Source: UBA9926 sp023261215
Lineage (GTDB): Bacteria; Pseudomonadota; Gammaproteobacteria; Pseudomonadales; Azotimanducaceae
Length of the DNA stretch: 64,000 bases
Direction of reading: 5' to 3'
Assembly (NCBI GenBank): GCA_038136035.1
Contig: JAYPYV010000009.1
Location: 18,163 to 82,162 of the forward strand
The translations under genes and the position numbers were made by a program. The notes below the pieces were generated by a model. That model made no database searches, was not told where the DNA came from, and saw nothing but the letters and a program-made list of their open reading frames with translations. Numbering within the stretch: the first letter of the stretch is position 1; the number at the start of each line of letters is the position of its first letter. Positions 1-6,969 of the stretch are shown here, one piece after another.

Positions 1-68
1 CGAGCTCGCTCAAAATGCCGAGCCACCGATTGCCCGGTTTTTCCATAGCCCACGATCACTTTAACCAT
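1..68 (-). CDS. murD: UDP-N-acetylmuramoylalanine-D-glutamate ligase MurD, N-terminal fragment (window edge)
   Basis: Only the first 22 codons lie in the window; the gene runs off the left edge. Read from the ATG at 68 on the minus strand, the peptide begins MVKVIVGYGKTGQSVARHF, which matches the N-terminal dinucleotide-binding-like glycine motif (VVGxGKTGxS) of MurD, the cytoplasmic D-glutamate-adding ligase of peptidoglycan synthesis. The start lies inside the last codons of murE (8-nt overlap), so the two are translationally coupled. In most gammaproteobacteria murF and mraY lie between murE and murD; here they do not. Another Rossmann-like protein is possible given the short fragment, but the motif and location favour MurD. 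Confidence 0.75.
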   Translation of the reverse strand, partial: MVKVIVGYGKTGQSVARHFERA

Positions 69-1509
69 GGGCGGCGGCTCCCTGGCTCATCAGCGATTCA
101 ATGGTCGCGCGATCACTGAACGCGTGCTTTATGCCACTGATCTCTTGGTAGTCCTCGTGGCCCTTACCCAGAATCACGAGCAGATCATCACTAGAGAGGC
201 GAGCCATTCCTTGAGCAATCGCTTCTCGCCGATCAAGTTCGATGATCGGACTGAACGAATCAGGAAGGCTGGCGCACATTTCTCTTGCAATGGCTAAGGG
301 AGACTCCGATCTCGGATTGTCACTCGTAAATATGACTTCATCGCTGAGCTCAAACGCGATCCTTCCCATGAGCGAGCGCTTTGAGCGATCTCGGTCGCCG
401 CCACAACCGATCAACGTGACGATTCGCCCCCTTGCATGTTTTCGCAGGGTCTGGAGCACGCTCGCCACCGCATCGGGCGTGTGCGCGAAATCAATTAACG
501 CCTCGCCCACGGGCAGCCCTATTCGCTCAAGCCGCCCCGGGGGCGACTGGAGTCGCGGAAGAATAGACGCGATGTCAGCCAATGCATGCCCCTGCTCAAT
601 CAAACAGGCCACGACGGCTAGAACATTACTCAAGTTGAATCGACCGAGCAGGGCCGTCTCGGCCCTTAAGCTTTGATCAAACGCCTTTAATTCAAATGAC
701 ACGCCCTGATGGGTCGTTCGAACTTCTCGTGCGACAACATCCGCAATCGGGTTCTCAATACCATAGGTCACCACCTTCTTCGCCGTGGTTTCACGGGCAA
801 GTTGCTTGCCGAAAGCGTCGTCAATATTAACGATCGCGACCTCGAGCGCGGGCCAGCGAAACAGCGTTGCCTTGGCTTGCCCATAGGCTTCGAGGGTTCC
901 ATGGTAATCCAGGTGGTCGTGCGTCAAATTAGTGAAGGCCGCACTATGAATGCGCACACCGTCAAGGCGGCCCTGGTCAAGGCCGTGCGAGGACGCCTCG
1001 ATCAAAATGACCTCAGAGCCAAGCGTCTTCAGCGTTCGTAACTCTCTTTGAAGCGTAACGACATCGGGCGTCGTGAGCGTCGCAGGCTTCAAGTCACCCG
1101 GGCGCCCAGAACCTAAAGTTCCAATTAAACTTGCTTGAACGCCGAGCAGGTTGAGCGCCTGCGCGCCAAGGTGGACAACCGAGCTCTTGCCATTGGTCCC
1201 GGTTACCGCGAGCAATGTCAGATCAGAAGAAGGGTCTCCAAAGAAACGGCTCACCATCTCGCCGAGCCGAGCCTTGAGGTCTTCAAAGACATAGACAGCA
1301 TCCAATGCTGAGTCTTTGAGGGGCGTCTCAGTCAACACAGCCACCGCCCCTTTTGACAACGCTTCGGTGGTGTGACGTAAGCGATCTTCATCCTGTTCGG
1401 CCAAAGCGATGAAAAGATCACCAGGCTTGGCCGCTCGGCTATCGAGACACAGCTCATTGACCGCAACCATGGGCATGATGTCGTCTTGCGTGATTTCTTG
1501 AAGGTTCAT
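61..1509 (-). CDS. murE: UDP-N-acetylmuramoyl-L-alanyl-D-glutamate--2,6-diaminopimelate ligase MurE
   Basis: Cytoplasmic ATP-dependent ligase adding the third stem-peptide residue to UDP-MurNAc-L-Ala-D-Glu. The 482-aa protein has the usual three Mur-ligase domains: an N-terminal UDP-binding domain, a central ATPase domain with the P-loop TGTNGKS at about residues 103-109, and a C-terminal domain carrying DNPR near residue 400, the signature of enzymes that add meso-diaminopimelate. Length is normal for the family. Its start overlaps the ftsI stop by 4 nt and its end overlaps murD by 8 nt, so it sits in one tightly coupled division/wall operon transcribed leftward from mraZ. Confidence 0.96.
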   Translation of the reverse strand: MNLQEITQDDIMPMVAVNELCLDSRAAKPGDLFIALAEQDEDRLRHTTEALSKGAVAVLTETPLKDSALDAVYVFEDLKARLGEMVSRFFGDPSSDLTLLAVTGTNGKSSVVHLGAQALNLLGVQASLIGTLGSGRPGDLKPATLTTPDVVTLQRELRTLKTLGSEVILIEASSHGLDQGRLDGVRIHSAAFTNLTHDHLDYHGTLEAYGQAKATLFRWPALEVAIVNIDDAFGKQLARETTAKKVVTYGIENPIADVVAREVRTTHQGVSFELKAFDQSLRAETALLGRFNLSNVLAVVACLIEQGHALADIASILPRLQSPPGRLERIGLPVGEALIDFAHTPDAVASVLQTLRKHARGRIVTLIGCGGDRDRSKRSLMGRIAFELSDEVIFTSDNPRSESPLAIAREMCASLPDSFSPIIELDRREAIAQGMARLSSDDLLVILGKGHEDYQEISGIKHAFSDRATIESLMSQGAAAHG

Positions 1510-3161
1510 GCTGCTTCCCTCACGAAATCAGGCGGAACGCTATTTAAGCGCAGCACACTTTGCATCACTCGAGAGAAGATGGGCGCGGCGATGCTCCCGC
1601 CACCCACGGAAGCCGTTTTGGGTTCGTTGATCACCACTACGCCAACAAATCGTGGCGAAGACAAAGGCGCAAAGCCCGCGAAAAAAGCAATATGGCGCTG
1701 ATCATCGTAGCCTTGATCGCCGAGCTTACGCGCAGTTCCCGTTTTCCCCGCTACCTCGTACGCCTCGATCGCCGCTTTTTTCCCCGTTCCCTCTGTCACG
1801 ACCCGATGCAACATGCCTTGTAAGGCGACTGCAATATCCAAGGGCATCACGCGCTCTTCCTGAATCTGAGGGTCCTTCACCAGACTCACCGTTCGCTTGA
1901 TCCCTCCCGCAGCGATGGTCTGATAGGCCTGGGCCAACTGCAGTGGCGTCACAGTGAGTCCATAGCCATAAGCAAAGGTCACGCGTTCAACGTCTTTCCA
2001 TCGCCGTCTGTTGGGTAAAAAGCCTGCACTCTCGCCCGGAAAACCAATACCCGTCACCTGTCCGAACCCGAGCTTCTGAAACAGGTTCCAGACGTCGTAC
2101 TCATTAACCATCAAGGCCAGGCGACTGATGCCTACTTGACTGGAATGCGCAAGGATTCCACCTAAGTCCAGCGAGCCTCGATTCCGAGGGTCACGGATGA
2201 CGGCGTCTCCAACCTTCATAAAACCCGGACTCGTATCGACCACAAAGTCAGCGGGTAAGCCAGACCCAAGCGCAATCGCGACAGTCAAAGGCTTCACTGT
2301 TGACCCGGGCTCGAACACATCCGTGACCGCTCGATTGCGGACGGAGCCTAGATCAAGCTGGATTCGGTTATTTGGGTTATAAGAAGGTTGATTGACCATC
2401 GCAAGAATCTCGCCAGTGGCGACATCCAAAAGCACCATGGAGCCCGACAGGGCCTCGTATTGCTGAACCGCGGACTTGAGCTCTCGATAGGCCAAAAATT
2501 GTAATCGTTGATCGATCGACAACTGTAAATTCTTGCCGGGCAGCGCCTCTGCGACCGGCATCAAGTCCTTGACCACCTCTCCGTAGAGATTCTTTAGGAC
2601 TTTCTTCTTCCCTGGCTGCCCTGCCAGCCAATGATCGAAAGATAATTCGACCCCTTCCTGACCTCGATCTTCTATGTCTGTGAATCCGACCACATGAGAC
2701 GTGACTTCTCCGGCTGGATAAAAACGGTGATATTCCTTCTCACCATAAACGCCCGGCATACCCAAGCTCAGAATCAAATCTGCCTCAAGAGGTGCGATCC
2801 TTCGACGCAGGTAAACAAAATTTCGCCCAGACGCTCGATGCATTTTGTCTCGGAACTCATCGAGCGAAACGCCCAAACCCGATGCCAGTGTGCGCAATCG
2901 ATCGTCATCACTGGGAAGCTCAGCAGGATTAGCCCAAAGCGATACCACCGGCGAACTCACAGCTAGAGGATCACCTCGGCGATCAAGGATCATGCCCCGA
3001 TGCGCGTTGATCTTCTGCATCCGGATGGTTCTGGCGTCACCCTGGTCCTGAAGAAAGTCCTTTTCTTGGACCTCGAGTTGAATCAGCCTGGCGGCCATCC
3101 CGAAGATGGCGACCAGAAAGAGGAACAGCGCGATATGGACTTTGAGACTACTCGTCATCAC
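1506..3161 (-). CDS. ftsI: Peptidoglycan D,D-transpeptidase FtsI (PBP3)
   Basis: Septal class B penicillin-binding protein that cross-links peptidoglycan in the divisome with FtsW. The 551-aa protein has one N-terminal transmembrane anchor (about residues 9-28), the PBP dimerisation domain, and a transpeptidase domain with the active-site S287-T-V-K290 motif (context FEPGSTVKP) and the K473-T-G-T box. The second motif, normally S-x-N, reads S340-S341-Q342, an unusual Asn to Gln change at a residue that contacts the acyl group. The protein is otherwise intact and of normal length. It overlaps ftsL upstream and murE downstream by 4 nt each, as in the standard dcw cluster. Confidence 0.95.
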   Translation of the reverse strand: MMTSSLKVHIALFLFLVAIFGMAARLIQLEVQEKDFLQDQGDARTIRMQKINAHRGMILDRRGDPLAVSSPVVSLWANPAELPSDDDRLRTLASGLGVSLDEFRDKMHRASGRNFVYLRRRIAPLEADLILSLGMPGVYGEKEYHRFYPAGEVTSHVVGFTDIEDRGQEGVELSFDHWLAGQPGKKKVLKNLYGEVVKDLMPVAEALPGKNLQLSIDQRLQFLAYRELKSAVQQYEALSGSMVLLDVATGEILAMVNQPSYNPNNRIQLDLGSVRNRAVTDVFEPGSTVKPLTVAIALGSGLPADFVVDTSPGFMKVGDAVIRDPRNRGSLDLGGILAHSSQVGISRLALMVNEYDVWNLFQKLGFGQVTGIGFPGESAGFLPNRRRWKDVERVTFAYGYGLTVTPLQLAQAYQTIAAGGIKRTVSLVKDPQIQEERVMPLDIAVALQGMLHRVVTEGTGKKAAIEAYEVAGKTGTARKLGDQGYDDQRHIAFFAGFAPLSSPRFVGVVVINEPKTASVGGGSIAAPIFSRVMQSVLRLNSVPPDFVREAA

Positions 3162-3505
3162 AGGACCGCCTCTGGATCATCTAAACTGACGATCTCTGGA
3201 CGAACAATCAAAAGATTGGTCTGATCTGGCGAGCGCATTTGCAATGTCTCTCTCGCAAGCTGATCAACACGGTTATATCCAGCCCAAACGCTGTGTTCCA
3301 GCAACAGCTTCTCATATTCACTGTCCAGGTTATCGCTCACGTGCTGCTCCGACTGCAGGTTGGCGTATCGAGCACGCGTTGCGTGAGCTGCAAAGATGAC
3401 CGCAAGCGCACTGGTAACAAGGACGAGCAGCACGAAGAGGCCCTGACGCCCAGCAGGTGACCAAAAATAGTGCTTACATTGAGCAAGGAGGCCCGAGCTA
3501 ATCAC
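3158..3505 (-). CDS. ftsL: Cell division protein FtsL
   Basis: Small bitopic divisome protein that forms a coiled coil with FtsB and is recruited with FtsQ to activate FtsWI. The 115-aa product has a short cytoplasmic N-terminus, one membrane segment at about residues 24-41 (LFVLLVLVTSALAVIFAA), and a periplasmic helical region with heptad-like spacing (about 45-90). Identification rests mainly on size, topology and position between rsmH and ftsI, since FtsL sequences diverge strongly; the tail resembling RSPDQTNLLIV also fits gammaproteobacterial FtsL. It overlaps both neighbours by 4 nt (ATGA). Confidence 0.92.
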   Translation of the reverse strand: MISSGLLAQCKHYFWSPAGRQGLFVLLVLVTSALAVIFAAHATRARYANLQSEQHVSDNLDSEYEKLLLEHSVWAGYNRVDQLARETLQMRSPDQTNLLIVRPEIVSLDDPEAVL

Positions 3506-4419
3506 GCAACTTTCTCCAGCACACGCATCACCGCACTTCGTGCCCTTGGGTTACGTTCGATCTCCGCTGGGGAAGGCTTCCACTTGCCCAGTAATTTAAA
3601 GCGGCGGTCAAAGGCTGACTCTCGCAGGGGCAGTTTTCGAGGCGTTGGTGGTGGCGACGTCAAGCGACGCATGAACTGTTTTGTGAGTCGGTCCTCTAAG
3701 CTATGAAAGCTAATCACAACCAAACGACCACTGGGCGCCAAAATAGAAGCGGCTTGGGAAAGGCCGGCCTCCAAATCACTCAACTCTTGATTGACAACGA
3801 TACGGATTGCCTGAAAGGTTCGCGTCGCTGGATGTTTCTTAGCACCGCCTCTGGGGACCACAGAGGCAACGATGTCAGCAAGTTGATGGGTCCTTGTAAT
3901 CGCCTGCTCATCCCGTACTGCAATGATCCGAGCCGCGATTCGTCCCGCTTTTCGCTCCTCGCCAAATGTTTTAAGCGCTTCACGAAGCTCGGCAAAGGAA
4001 ACGCGCGCAAGCCAGGCCGCAGCCGTCTCCCCTTGATCTGGATTCATTCTCATATCCAGGGGGCCATCGTTCATGAAACTAAATCCTCGCTCAGCCTCGT
4101 CAAGCTGCGGAGAAGATACCCCCAGATCAAGCAATACCCCGGTGACCTGCCCAGCGCACGCCTCTCCGAGCGTCGCCTGAATTTGACTAAAGCTTTGATG
4201 CGCAATCATTACGCGCGAATCTGTGCTCATCATCTTTTGGGCTGTTGCAATGGCCAAGGGGTCCTTATCCATGACGATCAGGCGCGCGTTGAGGGACAGT
4301 TTGGACAAGATCAAGGATGCGTGGCCGCCACGCCCAAACGTGCCATCCACGTAGATTCCATCGGAAGACTGCACCAACTGATGCACGGCTTCTTCGAGAA
4401 GGACAGGAATATGCGCCAA
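3502..4419 (-). CDS. rsmH: 16S rRNA (cytosine-1402-N4)-methyltransferase RsmH
   Basis: S-adenosylmethionine-dependent methyltransferase (formerly MraW) that modifies C1402 in the decoding centre of 16S rRNA, together with RsmI whose gene lies about 1.3 kb upstream. The 305-aa protein begins MAHIPVLLEEAV, has the SAM motif GTFGRGGH near residue 26, a second family block at DLGVSSPQLDEAERGFSF and the C-terminal SFHSLEDR block. Length is typical. It is the second gene of the mraZ operon, 12 bp after mraZ and overlapping ftsL by 4 nt. Confidence 0.96.
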   Translation of the reverse strand: MAHIPVLLEEAVHQLVQSSDGIYVDGTFGRGGHASLILSKLSLNARLIVMDKDPLAIATAQKMMSTDSRVMIAHQSFSQIQATLGEACAGQVTGVLLDLGVSSPQLDEAERGFSFMNDGPLDMRMNPDQGETAAAWLARVSFAELREALKTFGEERKAGRIAARIIAVRDEQAITRTHQLADIVASVVPRGGAKKHPATRTFQAIRIVVNQELSDLEAGLSQAASILAPSGRLVVISFHSLEDRLTKQFMRRLTSPPPTPRKLPLRESAFDRRFKLLGKWKPSPAEIERNPRARSAVMRVLEKVA

Positions 4420-4431
4420 CGTCCACCACCC

Positions 4432-4884
4432 TCAGAGTGAAAGAGATTTCAGTTCCTCTGGAAGTTGCGCTTGAGCATCGACATCCAACCACTGCTCGCG
4501 ACGCTCGGTCCAAAGCGTTTCATCCCAGAGTTCCAACTTATTGCCTTGCCCCAAAAGCACCGCATTCTTATTGAGCTGCGCGTACTCTCTTAGTGGGGGC
4601 GTAATGAGTAATCGACCATTTCGATCCATCGGAATATCCGTCGCGTGACCGATCAGAAGTCGCTGCACTCGACGAGCGGCTGAGTTAAAACTGGGAAGCG
4701 CCTCAACCTTGCGCTGGATGTCATCCCAAGCCGGCTGTGGATAAATCAAAAGACAGCGTTCCTCGGTGTCGATGGTGGCGACCATTCTTCCTTCACACAA
4801 AGAATTAATCTCATCACGATACCGGGTGGGCACGGTGAGCCGCCCTTTGGTATCCATATTGATGTGATTAACTCCACGAAACAT
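4432..4884 (-). CDS. mraZ: Transcriptional regulator MraZ
   Basis: First gene of the division/wall cluster; a ring-forming DNA-binding protein that represses its own operon in E. coli. The 150-aa protein contains two SpoVT/AbrB-like MraZ half-domains, each with a conserved block: MDTKGRLTVP near residue 10 and MDRNGRLLITPPLR near residue 85. The start MFRGVNHINMD is characteristic. Four direct repeats matching the known TGGGN/GTGGA-type MraZ box lie just upstream at 4894-4928, so autoregulation is likely conserved. Confidence 0.96.
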   Translation of the reverse strand: MFRGVNHINMDTKGRLTVPTRYRDEINSLCEGRMVATIDTEERCLLIYPQPAWDDIQRKVEALPSFNSAARRVQRLLIGHATDIPMDRNGRLLITPPLREYAQLNKNAVLLGQGNKLELWDETLWTERREQWLDVDAQAQLPEELKSLSL

Positions 4885-4893
4885 ACCGCTGAT

Positions 4894-4928
4894 TCCCTAA
4901 TAGTCCACTAAGTTCCACAAAAACCCAC
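4894..4928 (-). promoter_or_regulatory. MraZ operator: four 10-bp-spaced direct repeats
   Basis: On the minus strand the pentamers GTGGG, GTGGA, GTGGA and AGGGA recur with an exact 10-bp period (plus-strand positions 4924, 4914, 4904, 4894). E. coli MraZ binds TGGGN repeats separated by 5 nt in the 5' leader of mraZ; this array has the same spacing and lies 10 bp before the mraZ ATG and downstream of a probable promoter. One repeat face of a ring-shaped MraZ oligomer could contact each half-turn-spaced box. Confidence 0.85.
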
Positions 4929-4942
4929 ATTTCTGCACCTGC

Positions 4943-4971
4943 ACCTTAAGATTGCCACACCCGAAAGTCAA
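4943..4971 (-). promoter_or_regulatory. Probable sigma-70 promoter of the mraZ operon
   Basis: Minus-strand TTGACT (4971-4966) and TAAGGT (4948-4943) are separated by 17 bp. The -35 is strong and the -10 weak. Predicted transcription starts near 4936, which places all four MraZ boxes in the transcribed leader, as described for E. coli Pmra. Confidence 0.5.
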
Positions 4972-5025
4972 GCTGGAAAAATCAGTTTTTCCTTTATTTC
5001 ACAAGGGGTTAGCTTGGACTGATGC

Positions 5026-5064
5026 CTATCTAGCAGCTTTAACAAAGATCAAATTGTTTAACAT
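5026..5064 (-). CDS. Candidate 12-codon micro-ORF with consensus Shine-Dalgarno
   Basis: An AGGAGG sequence (5078-5073, minus strand) stands 8 nt before an ATG at 5064 that opens a 12-codon frame, MLNNLIFVKAAR, ending in TAG at 5028-5026. It lies upstream of the mraZ promoter and next to an assembly gap, so it may be a leader peptide, the start of a broken gene or chance. No function can be assigned. Confidence 0.2.
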   Translation of the reverse strand: MLNNLIFVKAAR

Positions 5065-5101
5065 AGGGATGGCCTCCTAACTTAATGTGAATTGTTAAGA
5101 G

Positions 5102-5201
5102 NNNNNNNNNNNNNNNNNNNNNNNNNNNNNNNNNNNNNNNNNNNNNNNNNNNNNNNNNNNNNNNNNNNNNNNNNNNNNNNNNNNNNNNNNNNNNNNNNNN
5201 N
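5102..5201. other. Assembly gap (100 N)
   Basis: Exactly 100 N, a conventional placeholder between the mraZ leader and the 3' side of rnpB. Unlike the second gap, I see no shared sequence on the two flanks, so real sequence of unknown length may be missing. The 170 bases between the gap and rnpB (5202-5371) show no gene I can support. Confidence 0.98.
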
Positions 5202-5371
5202 CAGAAACTTAAGCACACTCAACACGCCATCAATTAGCCCGAATGCGTTTAGCCTTCTCGATATCGATTACCCATGAGTGGAGCTCGTATCAGATGGTCG
5301 TTCAGTACCGATCTGGGGTGTTTCGAATGCTCGGCGAGCCTTGTCCATCGACGAGGGCCGCGACAGATATG

Positions 5372-5735
5372 AGGTGGGAGTCGGCCGTAAGCCGGGTTCT
5401 GTCGTGGGTAATCATTCATCTGTGATGCTTGTCACCAAACACCTATAGCGACCTACCCGAATCCCCATGCGGGCCACACGATATGGATTCCTATTTGGTC
5501 TTGCTCCGAGTGGGGTTTACCCTGCCACACTTGTTACCAAGTGCGCGGTGCGCTCTTACCGCACCATTTCACCCTTACCTCTTTCGAGGCGGTATATTTT
5601 CTGCGGCACTTTCCGTGGGCTCGCGCCCCCCAGGCGTTACCTGGCACTCTGCCCTGCGGAGCCCGGACTTTCCTCCACCTGCTCTGCGTCTTTCGATGCA
5701 CTCCACAAGCAGCGATTACCTGGCCGACTCCCGGG
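5372..5735 (-). ncRNA. rnpB: RNase P RNA (M1 RNA), type A
   Basis: Catalytic RNA of ribonuclease P, which trims tRNA 5' leaders. The minus strand carries the universal blocks in order: GAGGAAAGTCCGGGCTCC, GCCAGGTAACGCCTGGG, GGTAAGGGTGAAA, GGTGCGGTAAGAGCGCACC, CGGAGCAAGACCAAATAG and CGACAGAACCCGGCTTAC. The ends are set by the P1 helix: GGGAGTCGGCC at 5732-5722 pairs with GGCCGACTCCC at 5386-5376. Placement between rsmI and mraZ matches Pseudomonas. Open frames across this stretch are not genes. Confidence 0.97.
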
Positions 5736-5738
5736 CCC

Positions 5739-5767
5739 ACCTTATCGCTCCGCGTCAGTTGACTCAA
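5739..5767 (-). promoter_or_regulatory. Probable rnpB promoter
   Basis: Minus-strand TTGAGT (5767-5762) and TAAGGT (5744-5739) with a 17-bp spacer put the start of transcription at the 5' end of the P1 helix near 5732-5735. The -35 box overlaps the rsmI stop codon. Confidence 0.55.
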
Positions 5768-6606
5768 GATTGGCTTTCCTGCTTGGCCGCCAAAATTTTG
5801 CGATAGATCTGATTCTTACGACCACCCAAAATGCCCGATAGCCGATCCGCTAACACAGATGGCGCCACATGGTCTTTCAATGCGCCAATCAGCTGATCCA
5901 GCAGCGGGTCTTCCTGGCCCACCGATTTGACCTCGCCCCCAACCACCAGCACAAACTCGCCTTTACACGGAATTTCGCCACTTGAGACACTCAAGCCAAG
6001 CGAGGCAATTGATCCCGAGACGGTCTGCTCGAATTGCTTCGTGAGTTCACGACAAATCACGGCCTGGCGATCGGCGCCAAAAATATCGGCCATTTCCTCA
6101 AGCAATTTTTGAATACGATGCGGTGCTTCGAAGAAAACAAGCGTGTGCTCAGCTGTTCTTAATGCTTCGAGCCAAGCTTTTCGCCCTTTCACAGGAGGAA
6201 ACCCCACAAACTGAAATCGATCACTGGGTAGACCAGAAACGCTCATCGCTGCAGTCAGCGCGGAAGCGCCAGGCACAACTTCGACCCTGATCCCGATCTC
6301 GTGCGCGGCCGCAACCAATCGATAGCCGGGATCTGAGATCAGGGGGGTCCCGGCATCGGAAATGACCGCAATCGATTGCCCCGCCTCAATCCGATCCAGT
6401 AGCTTTCTGACTTGATCACGCTCGTTGTGATCATGCAGGCTCACCATCTTTGGATTCAGATTAAACGCATTCAGCAGACGCCGACTCGTCCTCGTATCCT
6501 CGGCTGCGACCAAATCAACCTGACCAATGACTGCTCTTGCTCGAGGGGACCAGTCCTGCAGGTTACCAATAGGGGTCGCGACGACGAATAATTTCCCTTG
6601 AGACAC
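5764..6606 (-). CDS. rsmI: 16S rRNA (cytidine-1402-2'-O)-methyltransferase RsmI
   Basis: SAM-dependent methyltransferase of the tetrapyrrole-methylase fold that 2'-O-methylates C1402 of 16S rRNA, the same nucleotide modified by RsmH. The protein has the N-terminal LFVVATPIGNLQD block, AAEDTRTSRRLL, HDHNERD, VISDAGTPLISDPGYRLV and the VPGASALTAAMSVSGL motif, all diagnostic of RsmI. I chose the GTG at 6606 because GAGGAAG lies just upstream; a second GTG at 6621 would add five residues. Divergent from lpoA, as in Pseudomonas. Confidence 0.95.
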   Translation of the reverse strand: MSQGKLFVVATPIGNLQDWSPRARAVIGQVDLVAAEDTRTSRRLLNAFNLNPKMVSLHDHNERDQVRKLLDRIEAGQSIAVISDAGTPLISDPGYRLVAAAHEIGIRVEVVPGASALTAAMSVSGLPSDRFQFVGFPPVKGRKAWLEALRTAEHTLVFFEAPHRIQKLLEEMADIFGADRQAVICRELTKQFEQTVSGSIASLGLSVSSGEIPCKGEFVLVVGGEVKSVGQEDPLLDQLIGALKDHVAPSVLADRLSGILGGRKNQIYRKILAAKQESQS

Positions 6607-6969
6607 ACCTCTTCCTCGCACACCACGTTAAGCCCGGACGGCAACCCATTGAACACTAATCATGCGATTTTAGCGATGACCAAATACACGCCATATCGAA
6701 CAAGATCGGCTCAAAGACGGCCTTTAGAGTTGGCACTCGAACCTTTAAACTGACGAGCCAAGCAGAACTTGGTGATGTCGACGCCTCGCACGTCACTGGC
6801 CAGGAAATCAGAACCGAATCTCTCTCGATCAAACAATATGCCCAAACTTCCATCTCAGAAGAGCCTTCAGTACCCGCAGCCCAGAGATACTGCTGTGTTA
6901 GATCGATCAATCCATCCTGTCCGAGCGAGACCCGACCAACATTCAAAAAACGGCGGGTCGCTAGTTTGG
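6607..6969. other. Divergent intergenic region rsmI / lpoA
   Basis: About 360 bp between the chosen starts of rsmI and lpoA. The lpoA frame is open upstream of its lipoprotein signal for part of this stretch, but that translation lacks family character. No confident promoter pair or RNA gene is visible. Confidence 0.4.

Noticed and set aside
5429..5841. Several overlapping ORFs on both strands
   Set aside because: They lie across RNase P RNA, whose conserved blocks and P1 helix are clear.
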